A stretch of DNA of 24,022 nt, taken from the IMG/VR virus record IMGVR_UViG_3300025626_000127, positions 1 through 24,022 of that record; one strand, given 5' to 3'. Positions 5,003 to 13,590 of the stretch are shown here, piece after piece. The translations under genes were made by a program, and so were the position numbers. The stretch's first letter is position 1; every line of letters starts with the position of its first letter. The notes beneath the pieces were generated by a model. The model searched no databases. It saw only the letters and a program-made list of their open reading frames with translations, and was not told the DNA's origin. This stretch comes from a virus.

Positions 5003-6601
5003 ATGGCAATACAATTTGGAGGGCCGAAGATAGTTAAAGAATTAAGCTTTAAAAACGAAGCTAAAGATAAACTAATCGCGGGCATAGATAAACTAGCAGA
5101 AGCTGTAGGTTCAACACTTGGAGCTTCAGGAAGAACAGTAGTTCTTGAAGATGACTTTGGTAACCCACACGTTACTAAAGATGGTGTTACCGTAGCAAAT
5201 TACATTAATTTAGAAGATCCAGTTGAAAACTTAGGCGTTACTATGTTAAAGCAGGCTTCTAGGCAAACAGCATCAAAAGCAGGGGATGGAACGACGACTT
5301 CTACGGTACTTGCTCAAGCGCTCATTCACAATTACTTCTTACAGAAAGGTGAAGACTATTCTTTTAGAGATATTAAAAGTGGCATTACGAATTTTAGCAA
5401 GCATGTGGTGAGCAGCCTTGACAAGAAAGGAATTGCAGTTGATGACAAAAGATTAAACCAAGTATCAAGAATATCTGCAAATAATGATGCAGAACTTGGT
5501 GATTTTATAGCAGATGCTTTTATAGCAGCTGGAGACAACGGAGTTGTTACAATGGAAACTTCCCCGTCAAATGAAACATACATAGATGTAGTAGATGGTA
5601 CACATATAAATTCTACATCAAAGAGTATACATTTTTATACTAATAGAGAAAAAGAGTTGAGTGAGCTAGATAAGCCACTCATTTTTTTATGTGCGTCTGA
5701 AGTAGCTAACGTTAGACGTATACAAACAATACTAGAGTATGCGATTAAGTCCAATAAGTCGTTATTACTCATTGCCCCTTGCGATCAGCAGGTTGTATCG
5801 GCTCTTGCGATGAACCACGTAAAAGGCAATATTAAGTGCAATATCATTGATCCTCCTTCGTTCGGACTAAAGCGAAAGGATATACTTGATGACATTGCCC
5901 TTCTAACGGGTGCTACTGTTATTGATGAGAACTTAGGAGACTCACTTGACAACATCACCCCAGAAGTGTTAGGATCAGCCGACAAGGCTATTATAGATAA
6001 TGATGGTACTACTATTGCAATTAAAGAAGTACCAGCTGAAGTACAAGAAAGAGTTGATTACTTACGTGAGCAGCTTGAAAGTGAAGAGCATCATGTGATG
6101 CGCCCACATATTGAAAATAGATTAGCTATACTAAATGGCGGAGTATCTATTGTATATGTAGGTGGTGACACAGACGTTGAGGTTTCTGAAAAGAAAGACA
6201 GGGTTGATGATGCTATACACGCCGTGCGTGCCGCAAAGAAAGAGGGTATTTTACCAGGAGGTGGGAGTGCATTAGTGCATATTGCTAGCTCTGATTGGGA
6301 AATGAATCTGAATGCAGGTGAGCTTAAAGGCGTAGAGATACTTAAGGCTGCGTTATACGCACCATTTCTACGTATATTAAGTAATGCAGGTTTAAACCCT
6401 AAAGACTATTCTAAAATAGGTAAATGGGGTAATGGGGTTGATGTTATTGACGGTGAGATTAAAGACATGCGTAAAGCAGGTATTATCGATCCAGTATTAG
6501 TTACTAAGTCTGCACTTTTAAATGCAGTATCTGTAGCTACTACAATATTATCAACTGATTGTGTAATTTCAAATGTACGAGAAGGTGAAAGCAATAGGTA
6601 G
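5003..6601 (+). CDS. groEL: Phage-encoded chaperonin GroEL-like protein (Cpn60)
   Basis: 532 residues, near the usual 545-550. An ATP-driven folding chamber subunit. Visible signatures are VTKDGVTVA (57-65), the ATP site GDGTTT at 94-99 with Asp95, DRVDDAIHAVRAA at 399-411 with Asp403 in the position of the hydrolysis Asp, the PGGG turn at 418-421, and the C-terminal MRKAGIIDPVLVTKSAL segment. The segment before the apical beta strands, where bacterial GroEL has a conserved FDRGYLSPYF-like stretch for substrate and GroES binding, instead reads THINSTSKSIHFYT. The Gly-Gly-Met tail is missing; the protein ends GESNR. It is followed, with overlap, by a GroES-like gene, the reverse of the bacterial order. 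It lies between fibre blocks and probably folds a capsid or fibre protein. The family call is very secure; the client is unknown. Confidence 0.96.
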   Translation: MAIQFGGPKIVKELSFKNEAKDKLIAGIDKLAEAVGSTLGASGRTVVLEDDFGNPHVTKDGVTVANYINLEDPVENLGVTMLKQASRQTASKAGDGTTTSTVLAQALIHNYFLQKGEDYSFRDIKSGITNFSKHVVSSLDKKGIAVDDKRLNQVSRISANNDAELGDFIADAFIAAGDNGVVTMETSPSNETYIDVVDGTHINSTSKSIHFYTNREKELSELDKPLIFLCASEVANVRRIQTILEYAIKSNKSLLLIAPCDQQVVSALAMNHVKGNIKCNIIDPPSFGLKRKDILDDIALLTGATVIDENLGDSLDNITPEVLGSADKAIIDNDGTTIAIKEVPAEVQERVDYLREQLESEEHHVMRPHIENRLAILNGGVSIVYVGGDTDVEVSEKKDRVDDAIHAVRAAKKEGILPGGGSALVHIASSDWEMNLNAGELKGVEILKAALYAPFLRILSNAGLNPKDYSKIGKWGNGVDVIDGEIKDMRKAGIIDPVLVTKSALLNAVSVATTILSTDCVISNVREGESNR

Positions 6602-6845
6602 ATATATTATCATATCCGAAATTAAGGAAGATATTAAAAAAACAGATGGCGGCTTGTTATTAGCCGAGAACCATCGAGAAGATATAAGGTACCGTACTGC
6701 AGATGTAAAGTCTGTAGGTACGGCTATCAAAGGTATAAATGAAAATGACAAAATATACTATGACAGGCATGCTGGCCATAATATAGAAATTGGTAAAGAC
6801 ATATATAAAGTTATACAAGAGCAAGACGTTATAATTGTATTATAA
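6573..6845 (+). CDS. groES: GroES-like co-chaperonin (Cpn10)
   Basis: 90 residues, close to the usual 95-100. This would cap the GroEL chamber. The Cpn10 pattern is present: a first strand VKAIGRYIIIS, a mobile-loop stretch IKKTDGGLLLAEN (21-33) in which GGLLL stands where bacterial proteins have GGIVL, then a strand with KSVGTAI, a short NENDKIYYD turn, and a closing VIQEQDVIIVL. It overlaps groEL by 29 bases. An in-frame GTG at 6585 would begin MKAIGRY, align better with typical Cpn10 starts and cut the overlap to 17 bases; I cannot decide between them. The stop overlaps the next start (TAATG). The conserved loop implies that it pairs with the GroEL encoded immediately upstream. Confidence 0.9.
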   Translation: MYEKVKAIGRYIIISEIKEDIKKTDGGLLLAENHREDIRYRTADVKSVGTAIKGINENDKIYYDRHAGHNIEIGKDIYKVIQEQDVIIVL

Positions 6846-7294
6846 TGGATAGGAGCGATTTTTTAGAAAGAGGCGAATTAAAAGTTGACTTTCTTAAATA
6901 CTATAGGCTCGTATCAAGATGGGCTTGTAAAGAGAACGATATAACTATATCAGATTTAGAATTGTTATTTTATTTAGATCCTATTAAATACTTTACTATA
7001 AAAGATTTTCAAAACGGTACAATGTATTATCACTGGGACCGGCAACGCTTTTATAGAATTCAACGAGAAGGTTGGGTAGAAAAAATACATAAAGGAAATG
7101 GACGCTTAGGCGATCATAATAAATATAAAGTATCTATGAAAGGCAAACGGCTAATCAATAGGATATACAAAATATTGATTGGTAAAGAAGATATGCCTAT
7201 ATCAGCTAAAAGAAGTAAGATTGGAAAACGATCTACTTATGTTGATAAGGTATATGCAAACGCAATAGATAAATTTAACAAAGACAAATTATAA
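6845..7294 (+). CDS. Possible winged-helix DNA-binding protein
   Basis: 149 residues, basic. The segment from about 13 to 115 has the order helix (LKYYRLVSRWACKEND), helix (SDLELLFYL), a short helix leading into WDRQRFYRIQREGWVEKI, a turn (KGNGRLGDHNKY), a strand KVSMKGK and a helix RLINRIYKILIG. This resembles a MarR-like winged helix, with the ITISDLELLFYL helix, a recognition-helix candidate and a wing followed by S-KGK. The C-terminal 35 residues are a Lys-rich tail. It could regulate late genes, but it may equally be a structural protein. It is sandwiched between groES and the giant fibre gene, overlapping the former by one base and abutting the latter. Fold assignment is inference. Confidence 0.55.
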   Translation: MDRSDFLERGELKVDFLKYYRLVSRWACKENDITISDLELLFYLDPIKYFTIKDFQNGTMYYHWDRQRFYRIQREGWVEKIHKGNGRLGDHNKYKVSMKGKRLINRIYKILIGKEDMPISAKRSKIGKRSTYVDKVYANAIDKFNKDKL

Positions 7295-10200
7295 ATGGCT
7301 AGAATATCATCATACGGTCAAGACAGCACTTTAAATAAGCTAGACAAAGTATTAGGTACTGACAGTGCTACTGGTGCTACTAAGAATTATTCTATTAATT
7401 CTATGTTAGGCTTAGTTAACGAAGAAGACTTGGTTGACAGAGTTGACGGTGGATCATTCGCATTTAAAAGTTATGAAGCTGGAAACACAACTCCACAGGG
7501 TATAATTAATTTAAATGCAGGTTCAGCTACTCAAGCAGCTTTTAGTGCTGTAAATCAAATATACATATCTGTACTAGATAAGTCGGGTTTGAGTATAGCT
7601 GAGTACTTAGATAATGCTAATGATGATTTTATTAAAATATCAAAAAGAGATAATATAAATCAGTTTGGTATTTTTGAAGTTACAGCTGTTGTAGATCACG
7701 ATGGAGGTGCTTATAAAAAACTAACCGTAACGCCTAGGGGAACTAATGGTGATATAAACCCAAATGACGAATACTTTGTATCGAATTATTCTGCATTGTA
7801 TGACCAAGATTTTTCAGACGATTCTGTTACTGAGTTTAGCGACGTAACTAACGCTGGTTCTGGTCAAATCATTACTAGTGCTGAAAGAACTAGCTTAACT
7901 AATTTTACTAATAACGGTTTAGTTAACAATGACGTTGTTAATAACGTTACTTCAACAGCTACAACCGTTCCGTTATCTGCGGCTCAAGGTAAAGTATTAA
8001 AAGATTTAATTGACACAATAAATACACTTTTAACAAGTGATAATGTTGATTTAGATAGCTTACAAGAAGTTGTAGATTATATAGAAACCAATCGTCAAGA
8101 CTTAGACAACTTAGGTATAGCCAATATAACTGGGCTTCAAGCTGCTTTAGACTTAAAACAAAATACTGAAGCTGGTAAAGGTTTATCTGCAAACGATTTT
8201 ACTACCATACTTAAAACCAAACTAGATGGTATTGCAGAAAATGCCGAGGTAAATGTTAATGCTAATTGGACAGCATCTACAGGTGATGCTCAGATTTTAA
8301 ATAAACCAACTGACTTAACTAACTTAGGTATTCACGATGCAACCGAATTGCGTGATATTACAAGTACTGGTTCTGGTGCTATTATAACAGGAGGAGAAAG
8401 AACTAAGTTAACTGGGATTGAAACTGGAGCAGAGGTTAATGTGAAAGCTAATTGGAATGAATCAGATTCAGCTAGCGATGCGTTCATACAAAATAAACCG
8501 ACATTAGCACCAAGCAGCGCAGAACAAAACGTTCAAGCTAATTGGAGCGAGTCGGATAATACGTCTGATGCTTTTATATTAAACAAACCGTCTGTTGCCT
8601 TGTCTACAACAACTATAGAAGTTGCAGGCACAGCTAATGAGGTGGAAGTGTCTCCAGCAGGAGCTCAAGATCTTTCAGCTAATAGAACGTTTACTATTGG
8701 TTTACCCGACGACGTAACTATAGGTGAGGATTTAAAAGTTAATGAAACTATTGAGTTAGTTAATGCACAAACCTCAACTCCAACTTTTGATAATGGTATT
8801 TACTATAGCACAGAAGATGGGCACGACACGCTTCATTTCCGTTACCATGGGTATGATTTAAGTATCGATTATTTAACTGAAAACATTCCTACTGGTATTT
8901 TAAACGGTGGTGAATTATCAACAAATACAAGTACAACATTTGACATCGCCGCAGGTGATGGTATAATTAATATACTAAATAAGGGAACGGGTACAGACCC
9001 TCATCCTGAAATAAAGAAAATCGAGTGGAGTGCTACAACAGTAACACATACACTAGGGGATGCTAATGATACGGACCAATTAAATACTTGGGTGTATGTA
9101 GATCAAAATGGGACAATACAACAAACTCTTTCTGAACTTACTCCTGGTATATGGAGAAGTAGTATAGTATTAGGAGCTGTAATACATTCTTCTAATACGA
9201 TTAGGTTTGTAAGAACATTTCCAAGAACTGCTTACTCAAGTGGTAATACATATGCTGAATTTGTAGAGATATTTGGTCCACTTAAAAAGTCTGGACATTT
9301 ACTTACTGTAAACTCTACAAACACTCTAGCTCTCGATAGAGCAGCTGGTCAAGCTTTTGCTCTTGGAAGAAATTATATAACAGATCCATTAAACCCTTCT
9401 TTGGTTTCAGATGGGGCTAGCACACCGGTGTTTCATAGGTATTCAAGCACAGCAAGCGGCTTCACTAAAGATAATGGTGTTGCTGGGGCTGGTTTTACGT
9501 CTATTGACCCGAGCAAGTACGACAATAACGGAACACTTACAACCGTTTCTGGTGGTAACTATTCTGTACAAAGATTATATCACTTCCCAAATAACACTAA
9601 TGTAATTGTAGCTTATTATGGTAAGGATGAATACGCTAGTATTGATGAAGCTGAAAAGAATTACTTATTAGAAAATTTTCAAGAAGCTAACAATACGGCA
9701 ACTCAAGCAATATTCTTAGGTGTTTTAATAGTTAAAGGTAATGCTACTGATTTATCTAACACTGCACAAGCTAAAATATTAACTGGAGGTATATTTAGAA
9801 GTTTATCAGCGGCTAATTTAGGCGGTGTTGCGGCTAACTCGGCATTGAGTGATTTGTCAGACGTAACAATAACGTCACCAACTAATGGGCAAGTTGTTAA
9901 ATATAATTCAACTACTGGTCAATTTGAAAATCAAGCTGACGCAGGTGGAATACAATTAACTGATTTATCTGTAGGAGCTGAAGGAACAGCCGCGGGAGAT
10001 GGTGATATAAGCTATAACAACACAACTGGTGTATTTACTTATACACCACCTGATTTAAGCACATATTTAACCTCGGCAATAGATGGAACGGGAACTCCAG
10101 GTGTATTGCCAAAAATGTCAGATTCTGACACTATAACTGATTCAGTAATATCTGAGTCTGGTCAGGTTGTAAACATTGATACTACAGGAGCTATTCGTAT

Positions 10201-11578
10201 TCCAGATGGAAACACAAGTGCTAGACCTGCTGGTATAAACGGTATGTTTAGATACAATACTGATGATAACCAGTTCGAAGGTTATACTGATGGTGCTTGG
10301 GGTGCTATTGCAGGTTCAGGCGGTGGTTCCGGTGAAATAGTAAAACAAACTTTTAGCGCTACTGGAAGCGCAAGCTTTTCTTTGTCGGATACCATAGTAG
10401 ACATAGATAACGTAAATGTATATGTTAGTGGTGTATACCAATACCCATCTAATTATACAGTAAGTGGTAATACAGTTACTTTTGCCGCTGGGTCAATACC
10501 AACAGCAGGAACTGATAATGTTCACATAAGACATAATGTAACAGCTACAACTTTAACGGAAGGTGCTGCTTTTAGCACTTCTGGAAGTTTAGTAGGTGAT
10601 GGTACAACAGTAACCTTTGCTTTAGGTGGATCACCAAGATCTGCAGATCATACTATGGTTTTCTTAGAAGGTGTTTACCAGGAAAAAGAAAACTATTCTA
10701 TCGCAGGCTCTAATATTACTTTTACTACTGCGCCACCTAATGGCTATAGCATTGAAGTAAAATATGTAAGCGGTGTTTTAGATTTAACTGATGTAGGTGA
10801 AATCGTTTTAGATGAACTTACAGGTGATGGTACAGCAACATATGCTTTATCAGCTACACCGCAATCTGAAAATTATACAAATGTATATATAGAAGGTGTA
10901 TATCAAGAAAAAGGAACCTACAGTGTTTCTAGCTCTAATATAACATTCGGTTCTAATGTACCTACAGGTTATAGTATTGAAGTTAGTACTATGCGTACTA
11001 TTCCTTCTAGTAGTGTTACGCAAACAACATTTGTTACAGATACATTTACAGCTAATGGAAGCACAAATAACTTTACTTTAGTTAATGGTTCACCGAGCAG
11101 TAAGTCTCTTACTATGGTGTTTATACAGGGTGTTTATCAAGCTAAATCAAATTATAATTTAGTTTCTGGCGAAATACAGTTTACAGCTGGAACCCCTAGT
11201 ATTGACGATGCTATAGAAGTAATTTCTATAAGTGCTGTTAATACGGCTGGATCTCCAGTGACAAGCGTTAACGGAGAAGTTGGAGCGGTAACAGTTGCTT
11301 CTAAACATAATGTTTCTGTTATAAGCGCAAGTACAACAGCTGTTGCAAATACTTTGTATGTACTCACAGCTAATCTTAATTTGACATTACCTGCATCACC
11401 TGCAATGGGTGATAGTATAAAAATATCAAATAGATCTAATGTAGCTACTTGTCAGTTATTGAGAAATGGAAATAATATATTAGGTGCAGCTGCAGATTTA
11501 ACTTTAAATACAGTAGCGGCAAGTTTTGAATTAGTATACACTGACACAGCTAATGGCTGGGTAATAATAGGACAATAA
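7295..11578 (+). CDS. Giant tail-fibre protein with tandem beta repeats
   Basis: 1427 residues. N-terminus: MARISSYGQDSTLNKLDKVLG, a virion-attachment-type start. About 200-310 carries LSAAQGKVLKDLID and LDSLQEVVDYI, a helical fibre signature. Around 318-430 there are three copies of a (E)xNVxANW ... (I)LNKP unit. From about 565 to 830 a non-repeated region contains a DGxxTPVFHRY and YSVQRLYHFPN stretch that I associate with marine phage fibres. SDLSDVTI (about 850), a RPAGINGMFRYNT segment (about 975), four related units of about 65-80 residues from 1020 to 1310, and a C-terminal domain with LTLPASPAMGDSIKISN and a final Trp strand follow. No enzymatic motif is visible, so it is a long binding fibre rather than a depolymerase. 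It starts right after the upstream stop. Confidence 0.85.
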   Translation: MARISSYGQDSTLNKLDKVLGTDSATGATKNYSINSMLGLVNEEDLVDRVDGGSFAFKSYEAGNTTPQGIINLNAGSATQAAFSAVNQIYISVLDKSGLSIAEYLDNANDDFIKISKRDNINQFGIFEVTAVVDHDGGAYKKLTVTPRGTNGDINPNDEYFVSNYSALYDQDFSDDSVTEFSDVTNAGSGQIITSAERTSLTNFTNNGLVNNDVVNNVTSTATTVPLSAAQGKVLKDLIDTINTLLTSDNVDLDSLQEVVDYIETNRQDLDNLGIANITGLQAALDLKQNTEAGKGLSANDFTTILKTKLDGIAENAEVNVNANWTASTGDAQILNKPTDLTNLGIHDATELRDITSTGSGAIITGGERTKLTGIETGAEVNVKANWNESDSASDAFIQNKPTLAPSSAEQNVQANWSESDNTSDAFILNKPSVALSTTTIEVAGTANEVEVSPAGAQDLSANRTFTIGLPDDVTIGEDLKVNETIELVNAQTSTPTFDNGIYYSTEDGHDTLHFRYHGYDLSIDYLTENIPTGILNGGELSTNTSTTFDIAAGDGIINILNKGTGTDPHPEIKKIEWSATTVTHTLGDANDTDQLNTWVYVDQNGTIQQTLSELTPGIWRSSIVLGAVIHSSNTIRFVRTFPRTAYSSGNTYAEFVEIFGPLKKSGHLLTVNSTNTLALDRAAGQAFALGRNYITDPLNPSLVSDGASTPVFHRYSSTASGFTKDNGVAGAGFTSIDPSKYDNNGTLTTVSGGNYSVQRLYHFPNNTNVIVAYYGKDEYASIDEAEKNYLLENFQEANNTATQAIFLGVLIVKGNATDLSNTAQAKILTGGIFRSLSAANLGGVAANSALSDLSDVTITSPTNGQVVKYNSTTGQFENQADAGGIQLTDLSVGAEGTAAGDGDISYNNTTGVFTYTPPDLSTYLTSAIDGTGTPGVLPKMSDSDTITDSVISESGQVVNIDTTGAIRIPDGNTSARPAGINGMFRYNTDDNQFEGYTDGAWGAIAGSGGGSGEIVKQTFSATGSASFSLSDTIVDIDNVNVYVSGVYQYPSNYTVSGNTVTFAAGSIPTAGTDNVHIRHNVTATTLTEGAAFSTSGSLVGDGTTVTFALGGSPRSADHTMVFLEGVYQEKENYSIAGSNITFTTAPPNGYSIEVKYVSGVLDLTDVGEIVLDELTGDGTATYALSATPQSENYTNVYIEGVYQEKGTYSVSSSNITFGSNVPTGYSIEVSTMRTIPSSSVTQTTFVTDTFTANGSTNNFTLVNGSPSSKSLTMVFIQGVYQAKSNYNLVSGEIQFTAGTPSIDDAIEVISISAVNTAGSPVTSVNGEVGAVTVASKHNVSVISASTTAVANTLYVLTANLNLTLPASPAMGDSIKISNRSNVATCQLLRNGNNILGAAADLTLNTVAASFELVYTDTANGWVIIGQ
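8246..8600 (+). repeat. Three copies of an NVxANW...NKP coding repeat
   Basis: Within the 1427-residue fibre, units beginning at residues about 318, 380 and 410 share (E)xNVxANW, a Ser/Asp-rich middle (TASTGDAQ, NESDSASDAF, SESDNTSDAF) and an ending I-NKP. Copies two and three are closest. The same style of unit is widespread in phage fibres as a trimeric shaft segment; that role is known for the family type, not shown here. Confidence 0.65.
10352..11240 (+). repeat. Four tandem beta-domain repeats in the fibre C-terminal third
   Basis: Four diverged units start at residues about 1020, 1093, 1173 and 1251 of the fibre protein. Each has a Gly-rich opening, a T/A-F-L strand, a VY/F-x-GVYQ core (VNVYVSGVYQ, TMVFLEGVYQ, TNVYIEGVYQ, TMVFIQGVYQ), a YS/YN strand, an I/V-TF strand and a closing IEV/VHI strand. 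The units are clearly homologous in protein but well diverged in DNA, so the duplication is not recent. Confidence 0.8.
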
Positions 11579-11579
11579 T

Positions 11580-12143
11580 ATGGGAAATTTAACAGATCAT
11601 TTCGCCGGAGGCGGTGGAGGAAACGTACTAGAGTATTTTTCTTATCAACCAGATGGGAGGGTCTTAACAACAACGAAAGGAGATATTACTGTGCCCAACT
11701 TAACTACTTATCAGCATATAGACACAACTGCCTATATAGATGTCACTGGGTCTGTCATATCCTATACACCCCCAGACGACGCTAAATATGTTCAATACCA
11801 ATGGATAACTCAGGCTTGTTATAAAGATAGTTATCTTTTACCTCACTATTATGTTGAACTTGATGGTATTAAAGTAGATTGCACAAAGAAAAGCAATTAC
11901 GAAAACTCAACAAATAGAGATACCCAATTACAAACGGGTTGCACTATTCAAATATTAGGTAGTGGTTATGATGATATAGATCAAAGCAAGGTAGCCACTT
12001 GGACATCAGATAGGACTTTTAAAATAAAAGCCAGGTCTTATAGTACTTCTTACGGGTACTCTTTAGATAGAGTGTACCATTGGAACGGAGCTGGAAGTTA
12101 TCAAAATGTAAAGCCTGAAATGTTAATTGTTGCTTTTAAATAA
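11580..12143 (+). CDS. Fibre companion / receptor-binding tip candidate
   Basis: 187 residues. It starts MGNLTDHFAGGGGGNVLEYF, where a short helix and a polyglycine hinge resemble the attachment end of small fibre-tip proteins. The rest is beta-rich with many Tyr, Thr and Ser (YVQYQWITQACYKDSYLL, SYSTSYGYSLDRVYHW) and a strand-like end EMLIVAFK. Three Cys occur at scattered positions. There is no signal peptide. It follows the giant fibre by one base. By position and composition I infer a trimeric tip or adaptor that contacts the host, but no known family motif is certain. Confidence 0.6.
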   Translation: MGNLTDHFAGGGGGNVLEYFSYQPDGRVLTTTKGDITVPNLTTYQHIDTTAYIDVTGSVISYTPPDDAKYVQYQWITQACYKDSYLLPHYYVELDGIKVDCTKKSNYENSTNRDTQLQTGCTIQILGSGYDDIDQSKVATWTSDRTFKIKARSYSTSYGYSLDRVYHWNGAGSYQNVKPEMLIVAFK

Positions 12144-12149
12144 AAGATT

Positions 12150-12458
12150 ATGGCAAATACTTATACACATAGGATTATTTCTTTAAAAAAAGAAAATGGA
12201 GTTTACCTTAATATGATTAAGAGCTTTGTAATTGAAGTAACAGCATCTGACGGGTCAAACCAGATTTCTGAAGAGTATAAAATTGATTTGCCAGATCCAG
12301 AAGAAAATTTTACTGAATATCAAGATTTACAAGAATCAGATTTAATAGCTTGGTATGAAAGTGATTTTATTCAAAAAGATAATGTAACTAGAGATATTGA
12401 TAAAAAACTTCAAGAACATATACAAGATACAGTTGAATCAAATTTCCCCTGGTCATGA
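12150..12458 (+). CDS. Small acidic fibre-region protein
   Basis: 102 residues beginning MANTYTHRIISLKKENGVYL. Predicted strands in the first half (IKSFVIEVTASDGSNQISEEY) are followed by an acidic, helical second half (NFTEYQDLQESDLIAWYES, then DIDKKLQEHIQD). Marine myophages carry short proteins with a similar beta-then-LI-WY helix design near their fibre genes (DUF7936 is the name I recall), possibly involved in fibre assembly. The resemblance is weak and from memory. The gene overlaps the next by an ATGA junction, so the two are likely translated together and may interact. Confidence 0.55.
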   Translation: MANTYTHRIISLKKENGVYLNMIKSFVIEVTASDGSNQISEEYKIDLPDPEENFTEYQDLQESDLIAWYESDFIQKDNVTRDIDKKLQEHIQDTVESNFPWS

Positions 12459-13228
12459 TAGGTGTTACACAGCTTTTAAACTCTAAACTAGACCCTCCCA
12501 GCATAATGGGCCTAACCGCTGCTACCGCCTTCACTTCTCACGATCAGGTTGCGGCAAGCAGTCAAGCGAATGGAACTTATTATTTTAATGATGGCACACG
12601 AACTCGTCAATATTATTTTGACGTTAATGGAACAGAATCAAACTCAGAAGGTGGTTGGGCTAGGTGGGATTCTTCATGGGCGTCGTGGTACTATGGAAGA
12701 GAATGCACAATTGCAGATCTTTCAAGTGATGGTTTAATAGATAACAAAGCAGGAGGAAATGCTGCGGGCTCTAGCCAGCATAGTGGTTGTGGAGTATGGT
12801 CAAACGATCTTTTTAAATGCCAGTATATTACGGTTTCTGATGTTAATATGGACGGAACATCTTATGCGTCTTATCCTCCTTACATTTACCTTTGTGATGC
12901 AGCAAGTGATGCTTTTCCTGCGGTAAACAACGGGCCAGGTGGGAACAGCTATTACCCAGGGAATGCGCCTTATGGCAACAAAACGCTTGAATTATATGTA
13001 ATAAAAAGAGACCCTTATTATACTGCAAGCCCATCTCCTACCACGGCAACAAATCACAATTATCAAAACGGAAACGCCTCATGGGCTTTTGTTGCTGGAG
13101 CTAAATATAATTTAGGAACAAAGGCAGATAGGAAGCTTTGGAATGGAAGTAGTGATTACTCAGGTACATACGCTGACGGCTACCAACCAGCAAAAAGAGG
13201 TAGATATAAAGTATGGTTTAAATTTTAA
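12455..13228 (+). CDS. Receptor-binding protein candidate with fibrinogen-like segment
   Basis: 257 residues. The stretch NGTYYFNDGTRTRQYYFDV (about 39-57), followed by a GGWARWD motif, is reminiscent of the GxYxI ... YCDM ... GGW pattern of fibrinogen-like heads, but the Cys of the classic motif is missing. Four or more Cys occur later (REC, GCGVW, KCQY, YLCDA) and many Tyr, Trp, Ser and Asn. It closes with a GRYKVWFKF strand. High aromatic and Gly/Asn content suits a host-binding tip. It overlaps the preceding gene by four bases and precedes paralogous small beta proteins. The fold is inferred; I could not see an enzymatic site. Confidence 0.6.
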   Translation: MIGVTQLLNSKLDPPSIMGLTAATAFTSHDQVAASSQANGTYYFNDGTRTRQYYFDVNGTESNSEGGWARWDSSWASWYYGRECTIADLSSDGLIDNKAGGNAAGSSQHSGCGVWSNDLFKCQYITVSDVNMDGTSYASYPPYIYLCDAASDAFPAVNNGPGGNSYYPGNAPYGNKTLELYVIKRDPYYTASPSPTTATNHNYQNGNASWAFVAGAKYNLGTKADRKLWNGSSDYSGTYADGYQPAKRGRYKVWFKF

Positions 13229-13231
13229 AAT

Positions 13232-13588
13232 ATGGCATTAACAAAAATAACATCAGGCGTTATTCATGATGAATTTCAGTCTACTCATAATATAAATGGG
13301 TCTACATCACCGCAAACTATTGATTGGAATGCATCACAAGTATTTAGAGTTACACCAAATGTTCCAATTACATTAAACTTTACTGATTTTAAAATTGGTA
13401 TGGTTAAAATAATTGTAGCAACAGGAGATGGTGTAGGCGCTAATGTTTTAACATTTCCATCTGAGGCTATTTTATTAGGTGGTGAAATGGATACAACTTC
13501 AGGAACAAAAAACTTTATACAAATAGTATGCACAGACGATAATGGTACGCCAGAGTTCTTTTATACTATATCACAACAAGCAACATAA
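13232..13588 (+). CDS. Small beta-rich fibre-associated protein (paralogue 2 of 3)
   Basis: 118 residues: MALTKITSGVIHDEFQ, then IDWNASQVFRV, ITLNFTDFKIGMVKIIV, a VLTFPSEA strand, TKNFIQIVCTDD and a FYTIS end. The same skeleton occurs in the protein at 2003 and in the one at 13591. The opening of the DNA is nearly identical to that at 2003 (ATGGCATTAACAAAA in both). The likely fold is a small beta sandwich used as a virion appendage. The three-way paralogy supports it being a genuine gene; the exact role is unknown. Confidence 0.65.
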   Translation: MALTKITSGVIHDEFQSTHNINGSTSPQTIDWNASQVFRVTPNVPITLNFTDFKIGMVKIIVATGDGVGANVLTFPSEAILLGGEMDTTSGTKNFIQIVCTDDNGTPEFFYTISQQAT

Positions 13589-13590
13589 TT

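Noticed and set aside
7295-11578. Glycan depolymerase or peptidase domain in the giant fibre
   Set aside because: No lyase or hydrolase motif, no SGNH block and no intramolecular chaperone autocleavage motif could be seen; the repeats point to a binding fibre.
12455-13228. Variable region of a diversity-generating retroelement
   Set aside because: The receptor-binding candidate would be a natural target, but I see no reverse transcriptase and no adenine-biased template repeat in the window.
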